This document shows positions 1 to 9,903 of a stretch of 64,000 nucleotides of DNA, piece by piece. Position 1 is the first letter of the stretch; each line of letters starts with the position of its first letter. The DNA is from an uncultured Buttiauxella sp. (GTDB lineage Bacteria > Pseudomonadota > Gammaproteobacteria > Enterobacterales > Enterobacteriaceae), in the NCBI GenBank assembly GCA_946480445.1, contig CAMLJN010000023.1, positions 1 through 64,000 of the forward strand, in the 5' to 3' direction. A program made the translations under genes and the position numbers. The notes below the pieces were generated by a model. That model had not been told where the DNA came from. It made no database searches and saw only the letters and a program-made list of their open reading frames with translations.

Positions 1-3000
1 CCTACACCGCGAAAGTGGACGCAGACGGCAACTGGACGTACACCGTTCCGGCGGCGGATCTGGCCGGTCTGAAAGACGGCGACGCCAGCGTGCAGGTCAG
101 CGTGAGCAACGTAAACGGCAATGGCGCTACGGCGGGCCATGAATACAGCGTGGATGCTACCGCACCGACTGTCAGCATTGATGCGGTCGCCGGGGATAAC
201 GTTATCAACGGCAGCGAAGCGGCTGCGGGCGTGGCGATTTCCGGGAGCACTAACGCCCAGGCTGGGCAAATCGTTACCGTCACCTTTAACGGCAAGACCT
301 ACACCACTACCGTGCAGGCAGAGGGTAAATGGAGTCTGACCGTTGCGGCGGCCGATCTTGCCTCCGCGGCAGATAATAGCTACACGATTCAGGCCTCAGT
401 GAGCGATACGGCGGGGAACGAAGGGAGCGCCAGCAAGGCTGTCACGCTGGATACCACGGCTCCGGTTATTCATTTTGACACCATGGCGGGTGACAATGTG
501 ATTAACGCTCTGGAACACGGCCAGGCCCAGATCGTCAGCGGCAGCGCAACGGGTGCAACAACCGGCGACAAACTGGTCCTTACCGTAGACGGGCAGCAGT
601 TCGTGACGACGGTGGATGCCAACGGCAAATGGAGCGTAGGCCTACCGGCAAACGTGGTTTCTGCCCTGCATGACGGCACCGTGACCATCAGCGCAACCAT
701 CACCGACGGCGCGGGTAACAGCAGCACCAAGACCCATAATGTAGAGGTGAATACGGCCTCTGTTTCGCTGACCGTGGACACCATCAGCGGCGACGACGTG
801 ATTAACGCCGCGGAAGCGGGCAGCGACGTAACGATCACCGGCAGCAGCTCGCAGTTTGCCAGCGGCACGCAGGTGACAGTGTGGCTCAACGGTAAGAGTT
901 ACACTACGACCATTGAGAGCAACGGTTCCTGGCGCGCAACGGTACCTGCCGCAGACGTGGCGGCCCTTGCTGACGGCTCCAGCTATCCGGTAACTGTTTT
1001 CGCCGAGGATAGCGCGGGGAACAGCACCTCTGTTTCTCATTCGGTAAGCGTAGATAAGACCGCGCCGGTGGTCAGCATTGCTGCGCTTTCTGGTGACGAC
1101 GTGCTTAATGCGGCAGAACAGCAGCAGCCGCTGACCGTTCATGGTTCCACCAGCGCGGAAGCGGGACAAACCGTTACCGTTACGCTGGGTGGGAAGTCTT
1201 ACACCGCAACGGTTGCCGCCGACGGCGCCTGGACGCTGGACGTGCCAGCAGCCGATCTTGCCACGCTGAGCGAAGGGGCGTTAACCGTTACGGCGACCGT
1301 CGCTGATAAAGCGGGCAACAGCGGCCAGACGACACATGGCTTGACTGTGGATACCGTCGCGCCAACCGTCACCATCAGCACCGTTGCCGGTGATGACGTT
1401 GTGAACAACGGCGAACAGCAGGCGGGGCAGACGATCAGTGGTACCACCACCGCGGAGGCTGGCCAGATTGTCACCGTGGCCTTTAACGGTCACAGCTATA
1501 CGGCGACGGTTGACGCTGAGGGTAAATGGTCCGTCTTCGTGCCGGGCCGCGACTTCCTGGGGCTGAGCGACGGTGAGTACAGCATTACTGCAAGCGTCAT
1601 GGATAAAGCAGGTAATCCGGGAGATACCAGCCATAAGATCACGCTTAACGGTGATGTGCCGACCATAGCTATTAACACCTTCGCACAGGACGATGTTGTT
1701 AACGCCGCGGAACACAATACGCCGCTGGACATTAGTGGCACTACTAACGCACCTGCCGGGCAGACGGTTACCCTGACGTTAAATGGCAAAACCTATACCA
1801 CGACGGTGCAGGCGGATGGCAGCTGGAAATATACGTTGGGCAGCGCAGATGTGGCGGCACTGGCCGACGGCGGCTCCTATGTCATCAACGCCCAGGTAAG
1901 CAACGCTATTGGCAACAGTGCGAGCGACAACCATACGGTAATTGTCGACATCACGGCACCGTCAATGGGTATCAGCATCGACTCGCTGCAAAACGACAGC
2001 GGCCTGAGCGCCAGTGATTTCATCACCAACGCCAGCAAACCGGTGGTTAACGGCTCCCTGACGGCACAGCTCGGCAACGGTGAGAAGGCGCAAATTAGCC
2101 TCGACGGCGGTGTCACCTGGAGTGATCTGGTGGTCAATGGAACCAGCTGGCGCTACAGCGACAGCCGCACATTAACGGACGGAACCTACAGCTATCAGGT
2201 TCGCGTCATTGACAGCGCGGGCAACGTTGGCGCGACGGATAGCCAGAATGTGCAGGTGGATTTAACCGCTCCGCTGGCGACCGCCATTACGGTGGACTCC
2301 ATCACGCAGGATACCGGCTTGTCGGGTAGTGACTTTATTACCAGCGACAACCAGATCTCCCTGCAAGGCTCGTTGAATGCGGCATTAGGCAGTGGCGATC
2401 ACGCCCAGATCAGTCTCGATGGCGGCCTGACCTGGGTTGATGTCAGCGTCAGCGGCCTGAAGTGGACCTATGTCGACGGCCGTACGCTTGCCGATGGGGA
2501 CTATAACTACCAGCTGCGCGTGATTGACGATGCGGGAAATATCAGTGCGACGACCAGCCAGGTCGTGACCATTGATACCGTAGCACCGGATGCCAGCAAA
2601 ACCATCACTATCGACAGCATCAGCGACGACACCGGGCTGAGCAGCAGCGACTTTATCACTAAAGATACGTCTCTGACGCTGCATGGCACCCTTGGGGCAA
2701 CGCTTGCTGACGGCGAGTACGCGCAAATCAGTCTTGACGGCGGTAACAGCTGGCAGAATGTGACGGTCGTGGGGACGACCTGGTACTACGCAGACGGTCG
2801 CACGCTTGATAACGCAACCTATGATTACTGGGTACGGGTAGTGGACGCCGCCGGAAATATCGGCGCGACCGCTAAACAGCAGGTGACCGTAGATACCGTG
2901 GCACCGGATGCGGCTATCACCGTGACGGTTGACAGTATCACCACCGATACCGGCTTTGATGATAACGACTTCCTCACCAGTGAAACCTCGTACACCCTGC

Positions 3001-6000
3001 ACGGTAAGCTTGGCGCCGCTCTGGGGGCCAATGAGTATGTGCAGGTTAGCCTGGATGGCGGTAGCACCTGGGTTTATGCCACGGTGAACGGCACCAGCTG
3101 GAGCTATGCTGATACACGTACCCTGAGCAACGGCGATCACAGCTATCAGGTTCGCGTCGTCGATCAGGCTGGCAACGTGGGGGCAACCACCTCGCAGGTG
3201 GTCACTGTGGATACCAGTGCACCGCAGTACGGGATCACCATTGACTCCATCAGCGAGGATACCGGTCAGTCCGGCAGTGATTTCATCACCATGGATACCA
3301 CGCTAACTATTAACGGTTCACTCGGCAGTAAGCTGGCAGCCGATGAGCGCGTACAGATTAGCCTGGACGGTGGTAACACCTGGGTTGATGCTACGGTGAA
3401 CAATAAGCAGTGGACCTTTACGGATTCACGCGATCTGCCGGACGGCGATTACACCTACCAGGTGCGTATCATCGACCAGGCGGGCAACGTCGGCTCAACC
3501 GCGCAGCAGCTGGTCACGGTGGATACCACGCCGCCTGTGACCCAGGGGACGGTGGTCAGCTATACCGATGGTGACGGTGAGCGCCAGGGCGAATTTGGGT
3601 CATCAATGTCAACCGATGACACTTCGCCGATCATTAACGGTACGCTAAACAAGGGGCTGGCAGCGGGCGAAATTGCCGAGCTGTATCGCGACGGCATTTT
3701 GCTGGGCCAGGTCACCATGAACGGCTCAACCAGCTGGTATTTCCAGGACAGCAGCCTGCATGACGGCAACCATACCTATGTGCTGCGTGTGACCGACACG
3801 GCGGGGAACTACACCGACTCGTCTGACTTTGTGCTGAAGGTTGACACCAGCGTGCCAACGACCACGGCAACCATCATCGCGCAGACAACGGCCGATACGA
3901 CGCCGATTGTGAGCGGGACGGTTTCTGCTGCGCTTGAGAACGGTGAATACCTGACCGTGGTGGTGAACGGGAAAACCTACACCTCCGAGAACGGCGGCGC
4001 GGTGGTGGTCGATCCTGACCATAACACCTGGTATTTACAGATACCGGATGCCGATGCGTTAGGCGTAGCAAGCTACAGCGTCACGGCGCAGGTGAAGAGC
4101 AGCGCGGGCAACGGCAACACGACGGGGACGACTTCTGCGACCCTGACGGTGAACACTGAATCGGTGAACACTGACTGGGCTTCAGCGTCGGGCAACTCGA
4201 ATAACGAGAGCATGACGCTGGGCATGAACAGCAGCGGTCTGTGGAACATCATCGCTAACGGTCAGTCCTACAGCAGCAATGACGCGTCAAATTACATCGG
4301 CAATGCGCTGAGCAATACCCGTAATTACTACCTGGTCAGCCAGACTGCGGCCGACTTTGACCGTAACGGCACGGCGGATATTTTCGGGACTGAGAACACC
4401 TACGCCGGATCGACGCAGGTGATGTGGACCTATGATGGCGCCAGCTATACCGCAAGCCAGTTAGCTATGGGCACCACCATCTGGTACGGCGGCGTGATTG
4501 CCTACGACAAAACGGGCGATGGCTTTATCGACCTTGCTTACGGCGATGCTGGTATGGATTCCATCACCTACCTGGTGAACAACAATGGCCAGTTAACCAG
4601 GGATGGCACCGGCGGCCGTGCTGGCCTGTCAGGTTTCTCTACGGGACGTGAGCTTTCCGGCGTTGACCTGAACAACGACGGCGCGGTGGATGTCGTGCAG
4701 CACACCAACAACAGCGGGGCATACGCCATGACGGTTATTAATAATAACGGTGATGGCACGCTTTCCGTCGGACAGAACATCAGCAACGTCTTTGTGGCCA
4801 ACGGCAGCAATACCACGACGGCCGCTTCCATGACCTGGGCCGATTTTAACGGCGATGGCTATATGGATCTCTATCTGGGCAGCAGCTACGGCAATAACGG
4901 CGGGGTGATCTACTACAACGACGGTAAGGGCAAGCTAACAACGTCCAAAAGCGCGGTGGAGGCATCCAACGCCCAGGCGGGGTATCTGTCCGTTGCGGTT
5001 GACTGGAACGGCGATGGTCAGATGGACATCATCAAGCTGAGCACCTACGGCGCCTCACAAACGGCCACGCTGTTTAGCAATAGCGGCTTCGGCAGCAGCT
5101 GGGCATCAAAACAGCTTGCCGGGAGCCTGGTGAATGTGACCGGCATGGCCGCGGTTGACTACAACTGGGACGGGACGAAAGACCTGCTGATTTCCCAGGT
5201 GAATGGCAAGATGGTTTACGTGCAGAACAACCAGCAGATTGCTCAGGGGACCGCGATGCACCTGCGCATAGTGGACAGTGAAGGTATCAACGTTTACTAC
5301 GGCAACACGGTCAATCTGTACAACGCTTCCGGGGTTCTGGTGGCTTCGCAAATCATTAATGCGCAGTCGGGCATTGGCGTGAACGACACCTCGGCGCTGG
5401 TCAGTTTCTACGGGCTGGACCCGAATGAAACCTACAGCGCTGAGCTGGTGAAAATCACCAACGGTGTGTCGGACAACGTCAGCTGGACGGGTCTTGATGC
5501 CGGAAACGGGAAAGAGGGCTATGTGTTGACGGCGGATGCGGCGACGGGCGGCCATAACGGCACCCTGACCGGTACCGGGTATAACGATACCTTTATCGCG
5601 CAGGACGGGACCTATACCTATAACGGGTCTGGCGGCTGGAGCACGACCTCAGAGCACGATACCTGGAGCAACACGGGGGGGATGGACGTTGTGGATTACC
5701 GTAATGCCACCTCCGGGGTTACAGTTGATCTGCGGCTCTCCACCGCGCAGGACACCGGTTTTGGTACCTCACGCCTGCTCAATATCGAAGGCATTGCAGG
5801 CTCGGACTTTGACGACGTGATCACCGGTAACAGCGGTAATAACCAGTTCGAAGGGCGGGGCGGGAATGACACCTTCAATATTGGCAGCGGCGGTCAGGAT
5901 ACGCTGCTGTACAAGTTGATTAACGCTTCAGATGCCACCGGCGGTAACGGCAGCGACGTGGTCAACGGCTTTACCGTGGGGACATGGGAAGGCACGGCGG

Positions 6001-6275
6001 ATACCGATCGTATTGACCTGCGCGAGCTGCTTTCCGATTCCGGCTACTCAGGTAGCGGAACGGCAAGCTATATCGACGGTGTCGCTACGCTTGACAGCAA
6101 AGCGGGTAACATCACCGATTATCTTCGCGTGGTGCAAAACGGCAGTAATACCGAGATCCAGATCGACCGTGACGGCACGGGAAGTCACTTTGATCCGACC
6201 ACGGTAGTGACGCTCAACGGTGTTCAGACCGACCTGGCTACCTTGCTGGCTAACCATCAACTGTTAGTGGTGTAG
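1..6275 (+). CDS. Giant Ig-repeat type I secreted adhesin (3' part; 5' end outside window)
   Basis: The frame is open from base 3, so the gene starts upstream of the window; about 2090 residues are visible. It is a surface or biofilm adhesin of the Bap/SiiE/LapA kind. Six complete and one partial Ig-like repeats of about 100 residues come first (to ~1950), each with a G-D-D-V-I/L-N-A-A-E type start. Seven repeats of a second class follow (~1960-4160), the first five with a D-S-I-x-x-D-T-G-x-S-x-x-D-F-I-T start. Next is a VCBS/FG-GAP-like region (~4200-5250) with Asp-rich DxNxDGxxD calcium-binding motifs. The C-terminus (~5560-6275) has an RTX-like GNSGNNxFEGRGGNDTF stretch and the DTDRIDLRELL element typical of large type I secretion substrates. 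The exporter genes follow directly. There are no cysteines in the visible part. Ligand unknown. Confidence 0.9.
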   Translation, partial: YTAKVDADGNWTYTVPAADLAGLKDGDASVQVSVSNVNGNGATAGHEYSVDATAPTVSIDAVAGDNVINGSEAAAGVAISGSTNAQAGQIVTVTFNGKTYTTTVQAEGKWSLTVAAADLASAADNSYTIQASVSDTAGNEGSASKAVTLDTTAPVIHFDTMAGDNVINALEHGQAQIVSGSATGATTGDKLVLTVDGQQFVTTVDANGKWSVGLPANVVSALHDGTVTISATITDGAGNSSTKTHNVEVNTASVSLTVDTISGDDVINAAEAGSDVTITGSSSQFASGTQVTVWLNGKSYTTTIESNGSWRATVPAADVAALADGSSYPVTVFAEDSAGNSTSVSHSVSVDKTAPVVSIAALSGDDVLNAAEQQQPLTVHGSTSAEAGQTVTVTLGGKSYTATVAADGAWTLDVPAADLATLSEGALTVTATVADKAGNSGQTTHGLTVDTVAPTVTISTVAGDDVVNNGEQQAGQTISGTTTAEAGQIVTVAFNGHSYTATVDAEGKWSVFVPGRDFLGLSDGEYSITASVMDKAGNPGDTSHKITLNGDVPTIAINTFAQDDVVNAAEHNTPLDISGTTNAPAGQTVTLTLNGKTYTTTVQADGSWKYTLGSADVAALADGGSYVINAQVSNAIGNSASDNHTVIVDITAPSMGISIDSLQNDSGLSASDFITNASKPVVNGSLTAQLGNGEKAQISLDGGVTWSDLVVNGTSWRYSDSRTLTDGTYSYQVRVIDSAGNVGATDSQNVQVDLTAPLATAITVDSITQDTGLSGSDFITSDNQISLQGSLNAALGSGDHAQISLDGGLTWVDVSVSGLKWTYVDGRTLADGDYNYQLRVIDDAGNISATTSQVVTIDTVAPDASKTITIDSISDDTGLSSSDFITKDTSLTLHGTLGATLADGEYAQISLDGGNSWQNVTVVGTTWYYADGRTLDNATYDYWVRVVDAAGNIGATAKQQVTVDTVAPDAAITVTVDSITTDTGFDDNDFLTSETSYTLHGKLGAALGANEYVQVSLDGGSTWVYATVNGTSWSYADTRTLSNGDHSYQVRVVDQAGNVGATTSQVVTVDTSAPQYGITIDSISEDTGQSGSDFITMDTTLTINGSLGSKLAADERVQISLDGGNTWVDATVNNKQWTFTDSRDLPDGDYTYQVRIIDQAGNVGSTAQQLVTVDTTPPVTQGTVVSYTDGDGERQGEFGSSMSTDDTSPIINGTLNKGLAAGEIAELYRDGILLGQVTMNGSTSWYFQDSSLHDGNHTYVLRVTDTAGNYTDSSDFVLKVDTSVPTTTATIIAQTTADTTPIVSGTVSAALENGEYLTVVVNGKTYTSENGGAVVVDPDHNTWYLQIPDADALGVASYSVTAQVKSSAGNGNTTGTTSATLTVNTESVNTDWASASGNSNNESMTLGMNSSGLWNIIANGQSYSSNDASNYIGNALSNTRNYYLVSQTAADFDRNGTADIFGTENTYAGSTQVMWTYDGASYTASQLAMGTTIWYGGVIAYDKTGDGFIDLAYGDAGMDSITYLVNNNGQLTRDGTGGRAGLSGFSTGRELSGVDLNNDGAVDVVQHTNNSGAYAMTVINNNGDGTLSVGQNISNVFVANGSNTTTAASMTWADFNGDGYMDLYLGSSYGNNGGVIYYNDGKGKLTTSKSAVEASNAQAGYLSVAVDWNGDGQMDIIKLSTYGASQTATLFSNSGFGSSWASKQLAGSLVNVTGMAAVDYNWDGTKDLLISQVNGKMVYVQNNQQIAQGTAMHLRIVDSEGINVYYGNTVNLYNASGVLVASQIINAQSGIGVNDTSALVSFYGLDPNETYSAELVKITNGVSDNVSWTGLDAGNGKEGYVLTADAATGGHNGTLTGTGYNDTFIAQDGTYTYNGSGGWSTTSEHDTWSNTGGMDVVDYRNATSGVTVDLRLSTAQDTGFGTSRLLNIEGIAGSDFDDVITGNSGNNQFEGRGGNDTFNIGSGGQDTLLYKLINASDATGGNGSDVVNGFTVGTWEGTADTDRIDLRELLSDSGYSGSGTASYIDGVATLDSKAGNITDYLRVVQNGSNTEIQIDRDGTGSHFDPTTVVTLNGVQTDLATLLANHQLLVV
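170..1950 (+). repeat. Tandem Ig-like repeats, class A
   Basis: About six consecutive coding repeats of roughly 300 bp inside the adhesin. Each begins with a TVSIxxxxGDDVINAAE-like segment, has a GKTYTTTVxADGxW core and ends with DxAGN...VDTTAP. Copies differ at many third positions, so they are diverged rather than recent duplications. Confidence 0.85.
1960..4160 (+). repeat. Tandem Ig-like repeats, class B
   Basis: Seven consecutive coding repeats of roughly 300 bp inside the adhesin. The first five share IDSIxxDTGxSxxDFIT, a central QISLDGGxTW and a YQVRVxDxAGNVGAT ending; the last two are shorter and more diverged. The switch from class A to class B is abrupt near 1955. Confidence 0.85.
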
Positions 6276-6289
6276 TCGGCGTCAACACG

Positions 6290-6318
6290 GCCGCAGGGGG
6301 ACACCCCTGCGGCTCTTT
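6290..6318 (+). terminator. Terminator-like hairpin after adhesin gene
   Basis: A perfect 10-bp stem, gccgcagggg paired with cccctgcggc, with a four-base loop, 15 bases after the adhesin stop. Only a short pyrimidine run (tcttt) follows, so it may be a partial terminator that lets some transcription reach the exporter genes. Confidence 0.6.
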
Positions 6319-6458
6319 ACCTGGCTTTACATCACAAGTCAAATATCCAAGAAAATTCTGATATTTTTGTCTTTGGCGTTTAAGGTTCCTCCGGGAAGGG
6401 ACGCTAAGATTTAATATCATCTCACTGCGACACGGTTCGCAGGACAGGAAGTCACGAT

Positions 6459-8633
6459 ATGAAAAAACAACTGCACTACGAACCGTGGCTTCAGGCTATG
6501 TTCACGATAGCGAAGCATTATCGGCTGGATTTTTCCCCGGAACAGGTGCGTGTCACTATCAGCCATGAGAGCGACTCCCCGACACCGCTGGTGCTGGAAG
6601 ATATGGCTCGTCAGCTTGGACTGGGTCTGCGGCAGGTCGCCGCGGATGCTTCCTTGCTCGATCCGTGGCGGATGCCGCTGCTAGCCGAATTTACCGGCGG
6701 GCAAATTGCCGTTCTTAACCGCATGGATAAAGAGGGCAACGTCAGCCTGCAATTTAGCGGCGATGACGGTCTGGAAACGGTGCTCAGCCGCGATGAGCTG
6801 GCGACGCGTTTAACAACGCTTATGGTGCTGCGACCGCTGGAGTCCACCCCGGATGCTCGCGTCGACGACTATATCAAGCCCTACGAGAAAAACTGGTTCT
6901 GGCAGCTGGCGCTGAAAGACTGGCGTCGCTACGGCGACATTATGCTGGTCGCGATGGTGGCCAACGTGCTCGCACTGGCCGGTATGGTCTTCTCGATGCA
7001 GGTGTATGACCGCGTTGTACCTTCTCAGTCCGAGGCGACCCTCTGGGTACTCTTCGGCGGCGTGATGCTGGCTATTACCTTCGAATTTATCATGCGTATG
7101 CTGCGCGTCCATATTTCCGATGTCGTGGGCAAGCGCGCGGATTTACGCATTTCCGAGCGCGTCTTTGCCCATGCCATGCGCATCAAGAATGGTGCGCGCT
7201 CCAAATCTACCGGCTCATTTATCGCGCAGATTCGTGAGCTGGAATCCGTACGCGAACTGATCACCTCCACGACGATCGCGGCGGTTTCCGATCTGCCGTT
7301 CTTCCTGCTGTTTGTCGCCATTCTGTGGCTGATTGGCGGCCCGCTGGTGCTGGTTGTGCTGTTGGCCGTGCCTTTACTGCTCATTCCCGGCCTGCTGGTA
7401 CAGCGCCCGCTGGGGCAGCTCTCCAGCGAAGGGATGCGTGAATCCGCTATTCGTAATGCAACTTTGGTGGAAGCGGTGCAGGGGCTGGAAGACATCAAGC
7501 TGATGCGTGCCGAACAGCGTTTTCAGAACCAATGGAACAATACTAACGATGTGGCGGCAAGCGTGGGCATGAAGCAGCGCTGGTTAACGGGACTGCTGAT
7601 GACGTGGACGCAGGAAGTGCAGTCGATTGTCTACGCCGTGGTGCTGTTGGTGGGCTGCTTCCTGGTGATAGCTGGTGATATGACCACCGGCGCACTGGTC
7701 GGGACATCTATTCTTGCCTCGCGCACCATTGCCCCTCTGTCGCAAATCTCCGGCGTGCTCTCGCGCTGGCAGTCGGCAAAGGTCGCTAAAAAAGGGCTGG
7801 ACGATTTAATGCAGCGTGCGATTGATGAACCGCAGCGCGGCAAGAAAGTACACAAAGCCCACCTGCGCGGTAATTACGATCTGGAAAACACCGGCTTTTA
7901 TTACGACGAAGAAGAAAAAGTTAACGTGCTGACTATTCCGCGTCTGAAAATCAAGGCGGGGGAGCGCATTGCATTGCTTGGGCGTAACGGCTCAGGCAAG
8001 AGCACGTTGTTGCAGCTGCTGGCGGGCCTGCAGGAGCCGCAGCAGGGCAGCATTCTGCTGGATGATATCGCCCTTAACCATCTCGATCCGGCGGATGTTC
8101 GCCGTGATATGCAGCTGCTCAGCCAGCAGGCGAGGCTGTTCTTTGGCTCCGTACGCGACAATATCGTGATGGGCAATCCGCAAGCCTCGGACGAGGAGAT
8201 TCACCAGGCGCTGGAGATAAGCGGGGCGCTGGAGTTTGTGCGCAAGCAGAAAACGGGGCTGAACTATGTCATAAGCGAAGGCGGCGGCGGCTTGTCCGGC
8301 GGTCAGCATCAGGCGCTGCTGATGGCCCGCATGCTGCTGACATCGCCCAATATTCTGCTGCTTGATGAACCGACAGCCCGTCTGGATGAGGTCAGTGAGA
8401 AGCAGTTTATCGCCCAGCTTAAAGGCTGGCTTGGCCAGCAGCGTACCCTGGTAGTGGCGACGCATCGCCTGCCGATTCTTGAACTGGTCGACAGAATTAT
8501 CGTGCTGGAAAATGGCCGTATTGTTATGGACGGTCCGCGTGAGGCCATTTTAGCCGAGCATGGTACATCTCAGCCAAGGGGCGCACGGCGGACTGTCACG
8601 ATGAAAACCCCGGGTCAGGAGGCGCGAGCATGA
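6459..8633 (+). CDS. Type I secretion permease/ATPase (LapB-like)
   Basis: A 724-residue inner-membrane ABC exporter that should drive secretion of the adjacent adhesin. Residues ~1-125 form a C39-like domain without a catalytic cysteine, as in LapB/HlyB-type exporters that do not cleave a leader. A six-helix ABC transmembrane domain (~155-430) follows. The nucleotide-binding domain has Walker A GRNGSGKST at 508-516, signature LSGGQ near 612, Walker B LLLDEPTA near 634 and the H-loop in ATHR. The start is the ATG after an aggaag ribosome-binding site. It ends in an ATGA overlap with the membrane-fusion gene, which shows translational coupling. Confidence 0.93.
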   Translation: MKKQLHYEPWLQAMFTIAKHYRLDFSPEQVRVTISHESDSPTPLVLEDMARQLGLGLRQVAADASLLDPWRMPLLAEFTGGQIAVLNRMDKEGNVSLQFSGDDGLETVLSRDELATRLTTLMVLRPLESTPDARVDDYIKPYEKNWFWQLALKDWRRYGDIMLVAMVANVLALAGMVFSMQVYDRVVPSQSEATLWVLFGGVMLAITFEFIMRMLRVHISDVVGKRADLRISERVFAHAMRIKNGARSKSTGSFIAQIRELESVRELITSTTIAAVSDLPFFLLFVAILWLIGGPLVLVVLLAVPLLLIPGLLVQRPLGQLSSEGMRESAIRNATLVEAVQGLEDIKLMRAEQRFQNQWNNTNDVAASVGMKQRWLTGLLMTWTQEVQSIVYAVVLLVGCFLVIAGDMTTGALVGTSILASRTIAPLSQISGVLSRWQSAKVAKKGLDDLMQRAIDEPQRGKKVHKAHLRGNYDLENTGFYYDEEEKVNVLTIPRLKIKAGERIALLGRNGSGKSTLLQLLAGLQEPQQGSILLDDIALNHLDPADVRRDMQLLSQQARLFFGSVRDNIVMGNPQASDEEIHQALEISGALEFVRKQKTGLNYVISEGGGGLSGGQHQALLMARMLLTSPNILLLDEPTARLDEVSEKQFIAQLKGWLGQQRTLVVATHRLPILELVDRIIVLENGRIVMDGPREAILAEHGTSQPRGARRTVTMKTPGQEARA

Positions 8634-9805
8634 GTGATTTTAGCCGGTTTAATAGCCGCCTTAGTGAACCCCGTTTGCCACGCTCGACGCTGGTCGCCTG
8701 GAGCCTGTTTGCTCTGCTCGCGGCCTTTATCAGCTGGGCGGCCTATTTTCATCTGGATGAGGTGACCACCGGCAGCGGTAAGGTGGTTCCTGGCTCGCAC
8801 GAGCAGGTCATTCAGTCGCTTGAAGGCGGCATAATTCATAAATTGATGGTCAGAGAAGGGGATATTGTCGAGAAAGGCCAGCGCCTGGCACAGCTCGACA
8901 GAGCTAAAACCGAGTTCAGCGTGCAGGAAAGTGAATCGCGGCTGAAAGCGGCAATGGCTACCGCGGCACGTCTTAATGCCGAGGTGAACGGCACCGAACT
9001 GACTTTCCCGGCCGAACTTGACGATGACGTGGAGCTTGTAAAACAGGAAACCGCGCTATACAAATCCCGACGCGACAGCCTGGAGAAAGGGGTTGCAGGT
9101 CTGCAACAGGGCGTGGCGCTGGTGCAGCGTGAATTGTCTCTAACCCAGCCGCTGGTCAAGCAGGGGGCGGCCAGTAATGTAGAAGTGCTGCGCTTGCGCA
9201 GGCAGAAAAATGAGCTGGAGAATAAGATTGAAGAGATGCGTAACCAGTACTATGTTCGGGCGCGCGAAGAGCTGGCGAAAGCCAACGCGGAAATAGAAGC
9301 TCAGCGCTCGGTCATGCGTGGACGCGAGGATTCGTTAACTCGCCTGACCTTTACCGCGCCGGTACGGGGAATTGTAAAAGATATTGATGTCACTACCGTC
9401 GGCGGCGTTATCCCGCCAAACGGTAAATTGATGAGCCTGGTCCCGCTGGATGACCAGATGGTCATTGAGGCTAAAATTTCGCCGCGGGACGTGGCATTTA
9501 TTCATCCGGGGCAAAAAGCGCTGGTAAAAATCACCGCCTACGATTACTCCATTTTTGGCGGCCTGGAGGGTGAGGTCACCATGATTTCGCCGGATACGAT
9601 TCAGGACCAGGTTAAACGCGACGTGTATTATTACCGGGTATATATTCGTACCCGCAGTAATCATTTGGTTAATAAGCAGAATAAATCTTTTCCAATATTC
9701 CCAGGGATGATCGCTACGGTCGATATTAAAACGGGCAATAAATCCATACTGAGTTATTTGCTTAAGCCGATGAATAAAGCCAAAGAAGCGCTACGCGAAA
9801 GGTAA
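8630..9805 (+). CDS. HlyD-family type I secretion membrane fusion protein (LapC-like)
   Basis: A 391-residue periplasmic adaptor linking the ABC exporter to a TolC-type outer-membrane pore. It has one N-terminal transmembrane helix (~23-43), a biotinyl-lipoyl-like half-motif around residues 50-85, a long coiled-coil hairpin (~95-225) and a C-terminal beta-barrel with the family sequence FPIFPGMIATVDIKTG near the end. The ATG overlaps the exporter stop by four bases. No outer-membrane partner gene follows; it may lie upstream of the window, or the host TolC may serve. Confidence 0.93.
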   Translation: MSDFSRFNSRLSEPRLPRSTLVAWSLFALLAAFISWAAYFHLDEVTTGSGKVVPGSHEQVIQSLEGGIIHKLMVREGDIVEKGQRLAQLDRAKTEFSVQESESRLKAAMATAARLNAEVNGTELTFPAELDDDVELVKQETALYKSRRDSLEKGVAGLQQGVALVQRELSLTQPLVKQGAASNVEVLRLRRQKNELENKIEEMRNQYYVRAREELAKANAEIEAQRSVMRGREDSLTRLTFTAPVRGIVKDIDVTTVGGVIPPNGKLMSLVPLDDQMVIEAKISPRDVAFIHPGQKALVKITAYDYSIFGGLEGEVTMISPDTIQDQVKRDVYYYRVYIRTRSNHLVNKQNKSFPIFPGMIATVDIKTGNKSILSYLLKPMNKAKEALRER

Positions 9806-9812
9806 TCTGAAT

Positions 9813-9845
9813 GGGGCGATCGTTAGCGAACGGTCGCCCCTTTTT
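9813..9845 (+). terminator. Rho-independent terminator of the adhesin/exporter operon
   Basis: A 12-bp stem (ggggcgatcgtt with aacggtcgcccc, one G-U pair) with the tetraloop agcg, followed by five T residues. It begins eight bases after the stop codon of the HlyD-like gene. Confidence 0.9.
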
Positions 9846-9903
9846 GAACATAATGGTTGATGTGATATATAAATTGTCAGGGTGCCGGGGGGGGCTTAAC
9901 TGA

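Noticed and set aside
470-3140. Long open frames on the minus strand under the adhesin gene
   Set aside because: They are mirror frames of GC-rich, repetitive coding DNA; none has a ribosome-binding site or a recognisable protein family.
170-4160. Tandem repeats as a CRISPR array or other non-coding repeat
   Set aside because: The repeat period is ~300 bp, in frame, and encodes Ig-like domains; there are no short direct repeats with unique spacers.
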